From Acinetobacter sp. A2 (GTDB lineage Bacteria > Pseudomonadota > Gammaproteobacteria > Pseudomonadales > Moraxellaceae): DNA of 64,000 nucleotides. Location: NCBI RefSeq assembly GCF_012371325.1, contig NZ_JAAZQX010000004.1:48468-112467 (forward strand), read 5' to 3'. Position numbers and translations under genes: made by a program. Shown here in pieces: positions 17,377 to 26,416 of the stretch; within the stretch, counting starts at the first letter, position 1; every line of letters begins with the position of its first letter. The notes under the pieces are model-generated. The model did not search any database. It saw only the letters and a program-made list of their open reading frames with translations, and was not told the DNA's origin.

Positions 17377-18705
17377 ATGAATCCAGCACCTGCCAATAGC
17401 CCAACTCAGCACTCGGCAAACGTATCTCCAAGTTTGCAACGCAGTAAACGCTTTGCCACCATTGCCTTAGTGATTGCGGTACTGACCTGGCTGGCATTAA
17501 TGCTGACCGCAAAATTACTGCCTGAATATACCTGGTTGATTCATATTCTGATGCTATCTGCCGAGGCAGGTGTAGTGGGTGGTCTGGCAGACTGGTATGC
17601 AATTACTGTGCTGTTTCGCAATCCTTTTGGCAAAATGCCAATTCCCAAGTTTTTACGTGATCACACCGAAATTATTCCGCGCAACAAAGACCGTATTGCC
17701 GAGTCGATGGGACGTTTTGTACAGGAAAACTTTTTGTCGCCACAAGTGGTAGAAAAAAGCCTACACAGTACAGACTTGTCTTTAGCCGTGGGTAAATGGT
17801 TGGCCAATCCACAAAATAATGCGCAAGTCACGCAAGTCATTCAGCAAACTGTACCGAAAATTTTTGAGTTCGTGGGACAAGAGCAAATTGGGCGCTTTAT
17901 TCAAAGTAACAGTGTGCAATGGATTCGCAACACTCAGGTAAACCATTTGGCCAGTGAAATGCTGCGTGCCGTTTTAGAAAATGATTTCCACCAAGATGTG
18001 CTGCAACGTGGTTTAGACCTAGCCCATGACTGGATGCTAAAACATCCTGAAAAAAGCCGTGAATTGACCCGTCAGTTGTTTAAAGAACTGGGGGTCTGGA
18101 AACTGGCCAAAGGTGCCAGCTGGATTGGCATTGATGTACAGCAACGCACCATAGATTCATTGTTGCAACGAGTCGAATCTATGCTGGCAGACCCAGATCA
18201 TCCTTGGCGCCAAAAAATTGAAGATGCTGGACAACAACTGATGCTGCAACTGGCAGACAACAACAGCAGTGCAAGCCAACGCCTAAATGACACTAAAAAT
18301 ACCTTGTTAGACAGTCCACCCGTCTTGAACTTTATTAGTGGTGCAGTGGTGATTCTCTGCAATGCGATTAAGGAAGATTTGCAAAAGCCTGACTCGGGGA
18401 TTGCCCAAAACCTGCGTGTCGCAATTCAGCAAGTCGGGGAAAATATCATTGCCAACACGGCGGTGCGTCAGTTATTGAATGAAAAAATGGGCGCTATTGC
18501 GGTCAACTTGTCAGATCAATACAGCGAAAAAGTGATTCGTTTTATTAGTGAGCGTATTCATGAATGGGACTCACGCGAAATGATTGGCAAAATTGAAAAT
18601 GAAGTCGGTGGCGATTTACACATGATTCGGGTCAATGGTGTCATCGTCGGTGCATTTATTGGTTTGGGTTTAGGGATTATTCGGGCGTTGGTCGAGTTGA
18701 TTTGA
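17377..18705 (+). CDS. DUF445 family inner-membrane protein
   Basis: This 442-residue protein has two N-terminal membrane segments (around residues 27-47 and 50-75). The conserved G-G-L-A-D-W-Y-A-I-T-V-L-F-R-N-P-F-G motif of DUF445 (YjiN) proteins comes next. A long helical cytoplasmic or periplasmic domain follows, and a terminal glycine-rich membrane segment (V-G-A-F-I-G-L-G-L-G) closes it. ATG 17377 is chosen over the GTG two codons earlier because AAAAGGA then has normal spacing. The function of the family is not known. Confidence 0.88.
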   Translation: MNPAPANSPTQHSANVSPSLQRSKRFATIALVIAVLTWLALMLTAKLLPEYTWLIHILMLSAEAGVVGGLADWYAITVLFRNPFGKMPIPKFLRDHTEIIPRNKDRIAESMGRFVQENFLSPQVVEKSLHSTDLSLAVGKWLANPQNNAQVTQVIQQTVPKIFEFVGQEQIGRFIQSNSVQWIRNTQVNHLASEMLRAVLENDFHQDVLQRGLDLAHDWMLKHPEKSRELTRQLFKELGVWKLAKGASWIGIDVQQRTIDSLLQRVESMLADPDHPWRQKIEDAGQQLMLQLADNNSSASQRLNDTKNTLLDSPPVLNFISGAVVILCNAIKEDLQKPDSGIAQNLRVAIQQVGENIIANTAVRQLLNEKMGAIAVNLSDQYSEKVIRFISERIHEWDSREMIGKIENEVGGDLHMIRVNGVIVGAFIGLGLGIIRALVELI

Positions 18706-18773
18706 GATTTAAATATTTAGGATACTTATTTATAAACTTCAGCTTCATTTAAGGTAGCTATCGATCATTTGAG

Positions 18774-19334
18774 TTACGGTTTCGGAATAATTTTAACTTC
18801 TATACTTGGATCCTCCAAGTTAGACATTATTTCTTTATAAATTTCATAATTTTCAACATCATGGCATACAAACAATACTTTAGAAATAGAGGGACTATAT
18901 GCTAATGCAGGAAGTATAGTCCCTATGGCTATTTCAGCCGCCTTTCGCTTTGGAAGTTTATAGACCCCTGTCCCTAAATTGGGAAAAGATACTATTTTTG
19001 CCTGTACTTCGTTTGCTTTATTGAGTGCATTCCAATATGCATCACATAAAAGCTGTGCTTCATGATGATTACCATCAAGCCAACGTGGTGCAATCGCATG
19101 AATAATGTATTTTGCAGGCAAATCTCCAGCCGTTGTGAGTTCAACACTTCCTACAGGACGTATTCCTTTTTCTTTATTTAATTGTATACAAGCCTCTTTC
19201 ATCAAAGGACCAGCCTTTTTGTGGATGATATAATCCAATCCACCACCACCAAGTAATGACTTATTTGCAGAGTTGACAATAATATCTACTGAAATTGTAG
19301 TAATGTCAGCTAAGATTAACTGAACAAGTTTCAT
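18774..19334 (-). CDS. Macrodomain protein, probable ADP-ribose deacylase/hydrolase (YmdB/MacroD type)
   Basis: This 186-residue macrodomain protein resembles E. coli YmdB. It has D10 for adenine contact, V-N-S-A-N-K-S-L-L-G-G-G-G-L-D (Asn24, Asp34) around the ribose, and L-G-T-G-V-Y-K-L-P as the phosphate loop. Relatives remove acetyl from O-acetyl-ADP-ribose or mono-ADP-ribose from Asp/Glu. Differences: Ser replaces the middle Ala of N-A-A-N, and Tyr follows the catalytic Asp. ATG 19334 follows GGAG at normal spacing. The gene is more AT-rich than its neighbours and stands alone on its strand, which suggests later acquisition. Confidence 0.88.
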   Translation of the reverse strand: MKLVQLILADITTISVDIIVNSANKSLLGGGGLDYIIHKKAGPLMKEACIQLNKEKGIRPVGSVELTTAGDLPAKYIIHAIAPRWLDGNHHEAQLLCDAYWNALNKANEVQAKIVSFPNLGTGVYKLPKRKAAEIAIGTILPALAYSPSISKVLFVCHDVENYEIYKEIMSNLEDPSIEVKIIPKP

Positions 19335-19620
19335 ATCATTATTCTCCAACATCACAACTCGCCCCAAAAAAGTTATAGCAAAAATATATTGGCTTCAGGG
19401 ATGACTCAACTAGATAAAAAAGAACAAAATGCATGCTTCATTGTTATAAAAAATCTTTTCCCTAATTGCTCACAAGCTAATGATGTCCTCCCTCAAAAAT
19501 TAGTTTGTGACAATATTTTTCGGCTTACAACACGATCATGCCACACCGAATATCCATTTGCATTCAACCCTGAAAACGCTACGATGTAAAGCAAACTGCT
19601 GCCACCATCAGAACCTTTCT

Positions 19621-20775
19621 ATGCTCAATATTCACGCAAAACTCCCTGCTCAAGGTCTCAGTATTTTTAGCCGTATGTCGGCTTTGGCTCAACAACTCAA
19701 TGCCTTAAATTTATCGCAGGGTTTTCCAGATTTTCCTGCACCTGCAGCACTACTAGACGCATTAAGCCAAGCCACACACGCAGGTTTCAATCAATATCCT
19801 TCAGGTGATGGCTACTTGCCACTGCGTGAACAACTGGCACAGCAATTTTTAAAGCGTGATCAATTACAGCTTGACCCCATCAGTGAAATTACCATCACCC
19901 CAGGGGCAACCCTTGCCATTTTTAGCATTATGCAAACCGTGCTGCAAGCAGGCGATGAAGTCATTATTTTTGACCCGAGTTATGACAGCTATGCCCCATG
20001 TGCAAAGCTGCTGGGTGCAAAAGCTGTGCACATTCCATTGCAAGCCCCGCATTTTCAAGTGGACTGGAATAGGGTTAAAGATTCGATTCATGCCAAAACC
20101 CGCATGATCATCATCAACACACCACACAACCCCACAGGCACGGTATGGTCAGAACAAGAGTGGCAACAATTAATTCACCTGATTCAGGCACATAACATTG
20201 TGGTACTGTCCGATGAAGTCTATGAACATTTGGTCTTTGATGATCAGCAACACCATTCTGCACTGTCTTTTCCTGAGCTCAGAGCGCGTAGTTTCGTTGT
20301 CGGTTCTTTTGGTAAAACCTTTCATGTCACAGGTTGGAAAACAGGCTACTGTGCAGCTGCACCTGCTTTAATGCAGCTCTTCCGCCAAGCCTATCAGTTT
20401 GTGAATTTCTGTGGGGTGATGCCTGTACAAGTGGCATTGGCCAACTATATGCAGCAGCATCCTGAACATATTGCAGAGCTGGCAGGCTTTTATCAGGCCA
20501 AACGTGATTTATTTAATCATGGTATTGCTCAGTCACGTTTTCAGTTGAGTCCTGCACAGGGCACGTATTTTCAAAATTTGGATTACAGCAATATCCGTCC
20601 TGATTTAAATGCCGTAGACATGTGCCATTTCCTTGCCGAGCAACATGGCATTGTCGGTATTCCTGTGTCTGCGTTTTATCAAAGCCCGCCTGATGACTTA
20701 CGTTTAATTCGTTTCTGCTTTGCCAAAAAAACCGAGACGCTGTTACGTGCAGCGGAAATTTTATCGGCAGTTTAA
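19621..20775 (+). CDS. PLP-dependent aminotransferase, methionine-type (YbdL-like)
   Basis: This 384-residue class I aminotransferase starts MLNIHAKLPAQGLSIFSRM. It has L-S-Q-G-F-P-D-F, G-Y-L-P-L-R-E-Q-L, the N-T-P-H-N-P-T-G loop (Asn, PLP), S-D-E-V-Y-E-H, and S-F-G-K-T-F-H-V-T-G-W-K with the PLP Lys. The sequence best fits the methionine aminotransferase (YbdL/MtnE-like) branch, which makes 4-methylthio-2-oxobutanoate; kynurenine activity is also known in relatives. The ATG at 19621 is preferred, since the 38 residues upstream are not family-like. The 286 bases before it contain no gene. Confidence 0.88.
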   Translation: MLNIHAKLPAQGLSIFSRMSALAQQLNALNLSQGFPDFPAPAALLDALSQATHAGFNQYPSGDGYLPLREQLAQQFLKRDQLQLDPISEITITPGATLAIFSIMQTVLQAGDEVIIFDPSYDSYAPCAKLLGAKAVHIPLQAPHFQVDWNRVKDSIHAKTRMIIINTPHNPTGTVWSEQEWQQLIHLIQAHNIVVLSDEVYEHLVFDDQQHHSALSFPELRARSFVVGSFGKTFHVTGWKTGYCAAAPALMQLFRQAYQFVNFCGVMPVQVALANYMQQHPEHIAELAGFYQAKRDLFNHGIAQSRFQLSPAQGTYFQNLDYSNIRPDLNAVDMCHFLAEQHGIVGIPVSAFYQSPPDDLRLIRFCFAKKTETLLRAAEILSAV

Positions 20776-20876
20776 GTCAGGAATTGCATCGCTGAGTTAC
20801 TGAAAAGCTAAGGCTTTTTAGGGGCGAATCATGCTAGGGTGAATAAAACAACCGCAGTTCAAACGCAGGATTTGGC

Positions 20877-22244
20877 ATGGCAAGACCTCAGGCATTGGTC
20901 GATCACCCTCAGCTTTGGAAAACCTTTTTGGTGTTTCTATTGCCGTTGATTGCCACCAATATTTTGCAAAATCTCTCAGGCACCATTAATACTGTGTTTG
21001 TGGGACAAATGCTCGGGGTCGATGCGATTGCTGCAGTGTCGGTATTTTTTCCGATTATTTTTTGCCTGATGGCCTTTGTGATTGGACTCTCGGCAGGGTC
21101 TACCGTGCTGGTCGGACAAGCATGGGGTGCACAAAATGTCGAAAAAGTACGCTGTATTGTGGGTTCAACTTTATTTATGACCCTAATTGGGGGCAGTGTC
21201 ATTGCCTGCTTGGGCGTAATTTTTGCCAAGCAAATTCTACTATTACTGGGTACTGACCCGAAAGTGATGCATCTTTCAGTACCTTATGTGCAATGGATGC
21301 TGGCAGGCAGTCCGCTGCTGTTTGTTTATATTATTTATACTTCTATTTTACGTGGTGTGGGCGACAGTCTAACGCCATTGATTGCATTGAGTTTGACCAG
21401 TCTCATGGGCGTCGTGATTACACCTGTACTGATTGCAGGCTATTTTGGCTTTCCACGTTTGGGCATTATTGCACCGGCCATTGCCACCATTTTAGGTTAT
21501 CTGGCTGTTTTAATTTTCTTGGTGATTTATTTAAATAAAAAAGATCATCCACTCAAACTAGATTGGCACTTGTTTCGCCAAATTCGGCATCAACCCCATT
21601 TAAGCAAAGTCATTTTACGCTTAGGCATTCCGACAGGCTTACAAATGGTCACCACGTCTATGGCAGGTTTGGTGATTGTGGGGTTGGTTAATCGGCATGG
21701 CGCAGAAGCCACAGCAGCCTATGGTGCGGTCAATCAGGTGTTGAATTATATTCAGTTCCCTGCACTGTCTATTGCCATTGCCGCTTCTATTTTTGCTGCA
21801 CAAGCGATTGGTGCAGGTAAAGCCGAACTACTGGCCAAAGTGACCCGCACCGCCTTAGGAATGAATCTGGTGATTACCGGTATTTTAGTCAGTTTAGGCT
21901 ATTTGTTTTCTAAATATCTGATGGCGCTGTTTATTACCGACCCTGCGGTGGTGGTGCTAGGTCAACAACTGTTATTTATTGTGTTGTGGGCCATTGTATT
22001 CTTTGGTGCCAGTGCAATTTTTGCCTCAATTATGCGTGCCAGTGGCACAGTCACTGTACCCATGATCATCAATATTTTAGCCATTGTGCTGATTGAAGTG
22101 CCATGTGCCTATTTGTTTAGTCAACGCTGGGGCTTGGAAGGTATTTGGTATGCCTATGCCTTGGCATTTGTGAGCCTGTGCATCGGTCAAGGCGCGTATT
22201 ATCAATTCGTCTGGAAGAAAAAGACCATCCAGGTTTTAGTCTAA
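20877..22244 (+). CDS. MATE family multidrug/cation efflux transporter
   Basis: This 455-residue inner-membrane protein has about 12 membrane segments in two similar halves. P-L-I-A-T-N-I-L-Q-N-L-S-G-T-I-N-T-V-F-V-G comes near residues 18-38 and a matching L-G-I-P-T-G-L-Q-M near the start of the second half, as in MatE proteins. It exports drugs or metabolites against sodium or protons. GCAGGA lies 7 bases before the ATG. It is convergent with the SDR gene, 25 bases away. The substrate is unknown. Confidence 0.9.
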   Translation: MARPQALVDHPQLWKTFLVFLLPLIATNILQNLSGTINTVFVGQMLGVDAIAAVSVFFPIIFCLMAFVIGLSAGSTVLVGQAWGAQNVEKVRCIVGSTLFMTLIGGSVIACLGVIFAKQILLLLGTDPKVMHLSVPYVQWMLAGSPLLFVYIIYTSILRGVGDSLTPLIALSLTSLMGVVITPVLIAGYFGFPRLGIIAPAIATILGYLAVLIFLVIYLNKKDHPLKLDWHLFRQIRHQPHLSKVILRLGIPTGLQMVTTSMAGLVIVGLVNRHGAEATAAYGAVNQVLNYIQFPALSIAIAASIFAAQAIGAGKAELLAKVTRTALGMNLVITGILVSLGYLFSKYLMALFITDPAVVVLGQQLLFIVLWAIVFFGASAIFASIMRASGTVTVPMIINILAIVLIEVPCAYLFSQRWGLEGIWYAYALAFVSLCIGQGAYYQFVWKKKTIQVLV

Positions 22245-22269
22245 ATGGTCTTGTTTAGTCTAGATTAGA

Positions 22270-23109
22270 TTAACTACGTTTTTTACCCAGCTTGGTTGCC
22301 CATGCTGTGACTTTTTGATAACCCGTTGGAACAATACGCTGAATCAAGTCTAAGCTTTTCGCATCATTACCAATCAATAAACGGCGTTTATCTTTTTGTA
22401 CCGCTTCTAAAATTTGACGTGCTGCTTCTTCAGGTGGACAACGCAATAATTTATTAAATGCACGTGCCGATTTTTCAGGATTCATACCCAACGTGCGCAT
22501 GCTGTCATTCATTTTTGCGTTATTGGCAATATTGGTACGAATCCCACCTGGATGTACACTCAATGCACTCACACCGCAGTTTTCCAAGTCCAATTCCTGA
22601 CGCAAAGACTCTGTAAAACCACGCACCGCAAATTTGGTTGCGTTATAGGCCGACTGAGTCGGTTGTGCGGTTAAACCAAACAAACTTGAAATATTAATAA
22701 TATGGCCATCGCCCGTTTGTTTAATTAAAGGCAAAAACTCTTTGGTGCCATACACCACGCCCCAAAAGTTAATGCCAACAATCCACTCCAGTTCTTCGTA
22801 AGTTGCGCCCTCTACAGTAGAACCCAAAGCCACGCCTGCATTATTAAAAATCATATTCACCGAGCCGTGATCTTGTACAGTTTCTGCCGCCCAAGCACGC
22901 ATTTGCTCCAGCTGAGACACATCTACCTTTTTAATGGTCACACGCACATTGCTGTTTTTTAACAAGTCTACCGTTTGGGCCAAACCTTGTTCATTCACAT
23001 CACTAAGCGATAAATGACAGCCTTGCTGTGCCAAAAGCACTGCCAGTTGCTGTCCAATCCCCGAGCCTGCACCTGTAATTGCGGCAACTTTATTTTTAAA
23101 ATTTTTCAT
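22270..23109 (-). CDS. SDR family NAD(P)-dependent oxidoreductase
   Basis: This 279-residue classical short-chain dehydrogenase has T-G-A-G-S-G-I-G at residues 12-19 and N-N-A-G at 89-92. The catalytic Ser is around 141-142, with Y155 and K159 in S-A-Y-N-A-T-K. The C-terminus is basic. The ATG at 23109 follows AAGGAAA; the frame runs further up but through the promoter. The gene is divergent from a TetR gene and has a strong promoter overlapped by a palindrome, so it is very likely the regulator's target. The substrate is unknown, and a lipid or fatty alcohol/aldehyde is possible. Confidence 0.9.
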   Translation of the reverse strand: MKNFKNKVAAITGAGSGIGQQLAVLLAQQGCHLSLSDVNEQGLAQTVDLLKNSNVRVTIKKVDVSQLEQMRAWAAETVQDHGSVNMIFNNAGVALGSTVEGATYEELEWIVGINFWGVVYGTKEFLPLIKQTGDGHIINISSLFGLTAQPTQSAYNATKFAVRGFTESLRQELDLENCGVSALSVHPGGIRTNIANNAKMNDSMRTLGMNPEKSARAFNKLLRCPPEEAARQILEAVQKDKRRLLIGNDAKSLDLIQRIVPTGYQKVTAWATKLGKKRS

Positions 23110-23187
23110 GTGGTTTCCTTGAGTGTGTTGCCTGCACAGTTCAGACCTGCTTGTTTTTCTGTAGGGCTGTGCAGTTATATCGCTTTC

Positions 23188-23216
23188 AATATAATTTTGA
23201 CAATAACTATTGTCAA
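23188..23216 (-). promoter_or_regulatory. Sigma-70 promoter of the SDR gene overlapped by a perfect palindromic operator
   Basis: On the minus strand TTGACA (23216-23211) and TATATT (23193-23188) are separated by exactly 17 bases, a near-perfect promoter reading into the SDR gene. The -35 box lies inside a perfect inverted repeat, TTGACAATA-AC-TATTGTCAA (23197-23216). A dimeric TetR regulator bound here would block RNA polymerase. The regulator is encoded just 104 bases away on the other strand. Confidence 0.8.
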
Positions 23217-23320
23217 TATAAGTCAAAACGAATATCGCAAACAAATATGAAAACATAGGTTTAACAGATAATTATTGCTAATATAAAACCCATTAACGAA
23301 TTTATTTGGCTCAGGTGAAG

Positions 23321-24040
23321 ATGACAGAACAACTGCCCATCCACGCAGACACACAACAACAGCCCCAAAAACAACAAAAAGAACGTCAGTTTAAAGGTCT
23401 GTCTTTAACTGAACGCAAACAGGCACGTCGGGAAAAACTGATTGAAGCGGGTATTCAGGCCTATGGTACGCATGGTTTTTTTGCCGTGACTGTCAAAGAT
23501 ATTTGTACCGAAGCCAAACTGACCGAGCGTTACTTTTACGAATCCTTTAAAAAAAGCGAAGAACTATTTCAGACTATTTTTTTAAAACTGATTGATGAAT
23601 TGCAGCAAAATGTCATGCAAGCCATTATGCAGGCATCCACCGACCCGAAAAAAATGATTGATGCAGGCCTGACCGCCTTGCTGACCACCCTAAAAAACAA
23701 CCCACAAATGGCACGTATTATTTATATAGATGCCATGTTGGTACAGGAACTGCATAATCAGGCCACTATTCACGAAACCATGTCACGTTTTGACCGTATG
23801 ATTCAGGCCTTTGTGATGTTGATGATGCCGCATTTAGACCGCCCTAACCGTGAAATTTCCTTGGTTGCCACAGGCTTAAATGGCTATGTCACCCAAATTG
23901 CGATTCGCTGGGTCATGAGTGATTTTAAACAATCGATGGAAGATGTTTTGTCGTCTTGCCGCATTGTATTTTTATCACTGCTTCAAACCTTTTCAGACAA
24001 AGAGCAAGTGCTTGATAAAGATTCCAGCAATCTGTCATAA
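23321..24040 (+). CDS. TetR/AcrR family transcriptional regulator
   Basis: This 239-residue regulator has a Gln-rich basic N-terminal tail (1-35). The TetR helix-turn-helix region follows (R-R-E-K-L-I-E-A-G-I-Q-A-Y-G-T-H-G-F-F-A-V-T-V-K-D-I-C-T-E-A, then Y-F-Y-E-S-F). A helical ligand domain of about 150 residues ends it. The ATG at 23321 is taken as the start; an in-frame TTG at 23306 is also possible because the AGGTGAAG site sits very close to the ATG. The divergent layout and the palindrome at 23197-23216 suggest that it represses the SDR gene and perhaps itself. Confidence 0.88.
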   Translation: MTEQLPIHADTQQQPQKQQKERQFKGLSLTERKQARREKLIEAGIQAYGTHGFFAVTVKDICTEAKLTERYFYESFKKSEELFQTIFLKLIDELQQNVMQAIMQASTDPKKMIDAGLTALLTTLKNNPQMARIIYIDAMLVQELHNQATIHETMSRFDRMIQAFVMLMMPHLDRPNREISLVATGLNGYVTQIAIRWVMSDFKQSMEDVLSSCRIVFLSLLQTFSDKEQVLDKDSSNLS

Positions 24041-24166
24041 AACTGAAAAATATTCATAATATTTTTTAATTTCATTATTTTACTTTGACTGAATATCTGC
24101 AGATATTTCATCAAATCGACACTAGTTTGTCACAAATTATTGCAAAAATAGCCTGTTTACCCCTTT

Positions 24167-24211
24167 CTGCAATGATACTGTCATAATTAATCTTTGTAAT
24201 AAGCCTGTCAT
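24167..24211 (+). promoter_or_regulatory. Two Pho-box-like sites upstream of phoB
   Basis: A Pho box is two CTGTMAY heptamers with starts 11 bases apart. Here CTGCAAT-GATA-CTGTCAT spans 24167-24184 and TTGTAAT-AAGC-CTGTCAT spans 24194-24211. Each pair differs from consensus at one base in its first heptamer. The nearer one is 42 bases before the phoB start. A weaker candidate, CTGTCAT-AAAA-CTGAAAA, lies at 24032-24049 over the tetR stop. This suggests PhoB autoregulation. Confidence 0.65.
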
Positions 24212-24253
24212 AAATAAAACGGTCCACCGTTAACATCTATAGGATATTGCGTT

Positions 24254-24964
24254 GTGAAAGATGACTACATTTTAATCGTCGATGACGAACTCCCAATTCG
24301 GGAAATGATCCATACCTCTTTAGATATGGCAGGCTTTCAGTGCTTACAGGCAGAAGATGCAAAACAAGCGCATCAAATGATTGTCGATCAACGTCCAGCG
24401 CTTATCTTGCTTGATTGGATGATGCCAGGCGGTGTCAGCGGTGTAGACTTGTGCCGTCGCCTAAAACGTGACGATAACCTTGCAGAAATTCCAGTGATTA
24501 TGCTGACTGCACGTGGCGAAGAAGACCACAAGGTTCAAGGGCTAGATGCAGGCGCAGATGACTACATGACCAAGCCTTTCTCGACCCGTGAACTGGTGTC
24601 GCGTATTAAAGCGGTATTACGTCGTGCCAATGCCCTAAGCGGTGAAAAAACCATTGATGCCAACGGTTTAATTCTAGACCCAGTTAGCCAGCGGGTGAGT
24701 TTTGGTGACAATATTTTAGAAATGGGGCCAACTGAATATCGCTTACTTGCGTTCTTTATGACCCATCCTGAACGTGCCTATACCCGTGCACAATTGCTTG
24801 ACCAAGTCTGGGGCGGCAATGTATATATTGAAGACCGAACTATTGATGTGCATATTCGTCGTTTACGTAAAGTCTTGGAACCGTATGGTGTAGACCGTTT
24901 TGTGCAAACGGTACGTGGTACAGGTTATCGCTTCTCGACGCGTGCGGATGTTGCTTTAGGCTAA
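24254..24964 (+). CDS. phoB: Phosphate regulon response regulator PhoB
   Basis: This 236-residue OmpR/PhoB-type regulator has a receiver domain (1-125) with acidic residues D10/D11, phospho-acceptor D54 in L-L-D-W-M-M-P-G-G, and K in T-K-P-F near 106. The winged-helix domain (about 135-230) has [12 protein letters not shown]. The D-W-M-M-P-G sequence and the [10 protein letters not shown] segment are typical of PhoB itself. The start is GTG at 24254 with AGGATA upstream. phoR follows after 9 bases. When phosphorylated in low phosphate it activates phosphate uptake and polyphosphate genes. Confidence 0.95.
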   Translation: MKDDYILIVDDELPIREMIHTSLDMAGFQCLQAEDAKQAHQMIVDQRPALILLDWMMPGGVSGVDLCRRLKRDDNLAEIPVIMLTARGEEDHKVQGLDAGADDYMTKPFSTRELVSRIKAVLRRANALSGEKTIDANGLILDPVSQRVSFGDNILEMGPTEYRLLAFFMTHPERAYTRAQLLDQVWGGNVYIEDRTIDVHIRRLRKVLEPYGVDRFVQTVRGTGYRFSTRADVALG

Positions 24965-24973
24965 AATTATTTT

Positions 24974-26332
24974 ATGTACGAACCTTACCCAGTCCCTGAA
25001 CTCGCCCGTGACCTCAAACAAGTTCGTTACAGCAGTTTATGGACTTTTGCCAAACAAGACTTTCGTTTACTGGCCTTTTTTCTCATTATTGCAAGTTTGA
25101 TTGGATTTGGGATTGGGTATTTTTGGATTTGTATTAGCATCGCCTTTTTGCTGTTTTTTCTTCAGCAAATGCGCTCTTTATACTTAGTCAACGACTGGAT
25201 TTCTAATCGTCCCTATGATGTGCCGCCCAATCTGCACGGCATTTGGGGGGCATTGTTATTCAATGTTTATCGCTCACAACGTCAGGAACGTATTGTTCAG
25301 GCCGAAATGGTCGGGCTGATTGACCGCGCACAGTCATCTCTAGTGGCATTAGATGAAGCTGTCATGCTGATTGATGAAAATCACCAAATTGAATGGTGGA
25401 ACCCTGCCGCAGAAAAACTTTTAGGTATTCAGCCCTTAGACCGTGGACGCAATATTCTGACTATTTTGCGCCAACCGAATTTTATTGAATATTTTAACCA
25501 TATTGACCAAGCACCCGATGGCTTAAAGATGAAATCGACCGTATGCGAAGGGCAATACGTACAGGTTAAAATGACCCAATTTGGTGGAGATAGCCGTTTG
25601 TTATTTGCCTACGACATGACCCGTATGCATAACCTTGAGCAAATGCGTAAAGACTTTGTCGATAACATTTCACACGAATTGCGCACCCCGCTGACCGTAC
25701 TCAGTGGCTATATTGAAACCTTTACCGATCAAGAAGAGATTAACCCACGCTGGAAACGTGCTTTCGAGCAAATGCAGTCACAAACCCGCCGCATGAATGC
25801 GTTGGTGAATGACCTGCTTTTATTATCTCGCTTGGAAAATGAAAAAACCATCGCCAAAAATCAAATCATTGAAATGCCAAGTTTAATGAATCAATTATTT
25901 GATGATGCGCATGCCTATAATGTCGATTATGGTCATACCCTCAACTTAAATATTGACAGTCATTATGATTTAATCGGTTCAGATGTAGAACTGGCCAGTG
26001 CCTTTAGTAACCTGATTACTAATGCCATTAAATACACCCCGAAAGGCGGTACCGTTACCATTGGCTGGCATGATGATGGCAATCAAGGCTATTTTACTGT
26101 GGAAGATACAGGCATCGGGATTGATCCTAAACATTTACCACGTCTGACCGAGCGCTTTTACCGTGTAGACAGCGCACGCAGCCGACAAACTGGCGGCACA
26201 GGTTTAGGCTTAGCAATTGTGAAGCACGTTTTAATGCAGCACAACGCACACTTAGAAGTAGAATCTAAAGAAAATCAAGGCTCTACCTTTAAAGTCGTAT
26301 TCCCGAAAGAACGTTTATACCATGTGACTTAA
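24974..26332 (+). CDS. phoR: Phosphate regulon sensor histidine kinase PhoR
   Basis: This 452-residue inner-membrane kinase has two close N-terminal membrane segments (about 30-65) with almost no periplasmic loop, as in PhoR. A PAS domain follows (about 115-215, A-L-D-E-A-V-M-L-I-D), then a dimerisation domain with phospho-acceptor H234 in N-I-S-H-E-L-R-T-P-L. The ATPase domain has N-A-I-K-Y-T-P-K-G-G, D-T-G-I-G-I and G-G-T-G-L-G-L-A-I. It senses phosphate through the Pst/PhoU complex rather than through an outside domain. It lies in the phoBR operon and ends at a strong terminator. Confidence 0.95.
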   Translation: MYEPYPVPELARDLKQVRYSSLWTFAKQDFRLLAFFLIIASLIGFGIGYFWICISIAFLLFFLQQMRSLYLVNDWISNRPYDVPPNLHGIWGALLFNVYRSQRQERIVQAEMVGLIDRAQSSLVALDEAVMLIDENHQIEWWNPAAEKLLGIQPLDRGRNILTILRQPNFIEYFNHIDQAPDGLKMKSTVCEGQYVQVKMTQFGGDSRLLFAYDMTRMHNLEQMRKDFVDNISHELRTPLTVLSGYIETFTDQEEINPRWKRAFEQMQSQTRRMNALVNDLLLLSRLENEKTIAKNQIIEMPSLMNQLFDDAHAYNVDYGHTLNLNIDSHYDLIGSDVELASAFSNLITNAIKYTPKGGTVTIGWHDDGNQGYFTVEDTGIGIDPKHLPRLTERFYRVDSARSRQTGGTGLGLAIVKHVLMQHNAHLEVESKENQGSTFKVVFPKERLYHVT

Positions 26333-26366
26333 GTTCGAGTTTAAAGACAAAATGCTCATTAGAAGC

Positions 26367-26398
26367 AAAAAAACGCCAAATCAATTTGGCGTTTTTTT
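26367..26398. terminator. Bidirectional rho-independent terminator
   Basis: AACGCCAAAT pairs with ATTTGGCGTT around CA, with seven As before and seven Ts after. It is shared by phoR and the convergent psd gene. Confidence 0.93.
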
Positions 26399-26416
26399 AT
26401 TTCTCAATACATAAAA

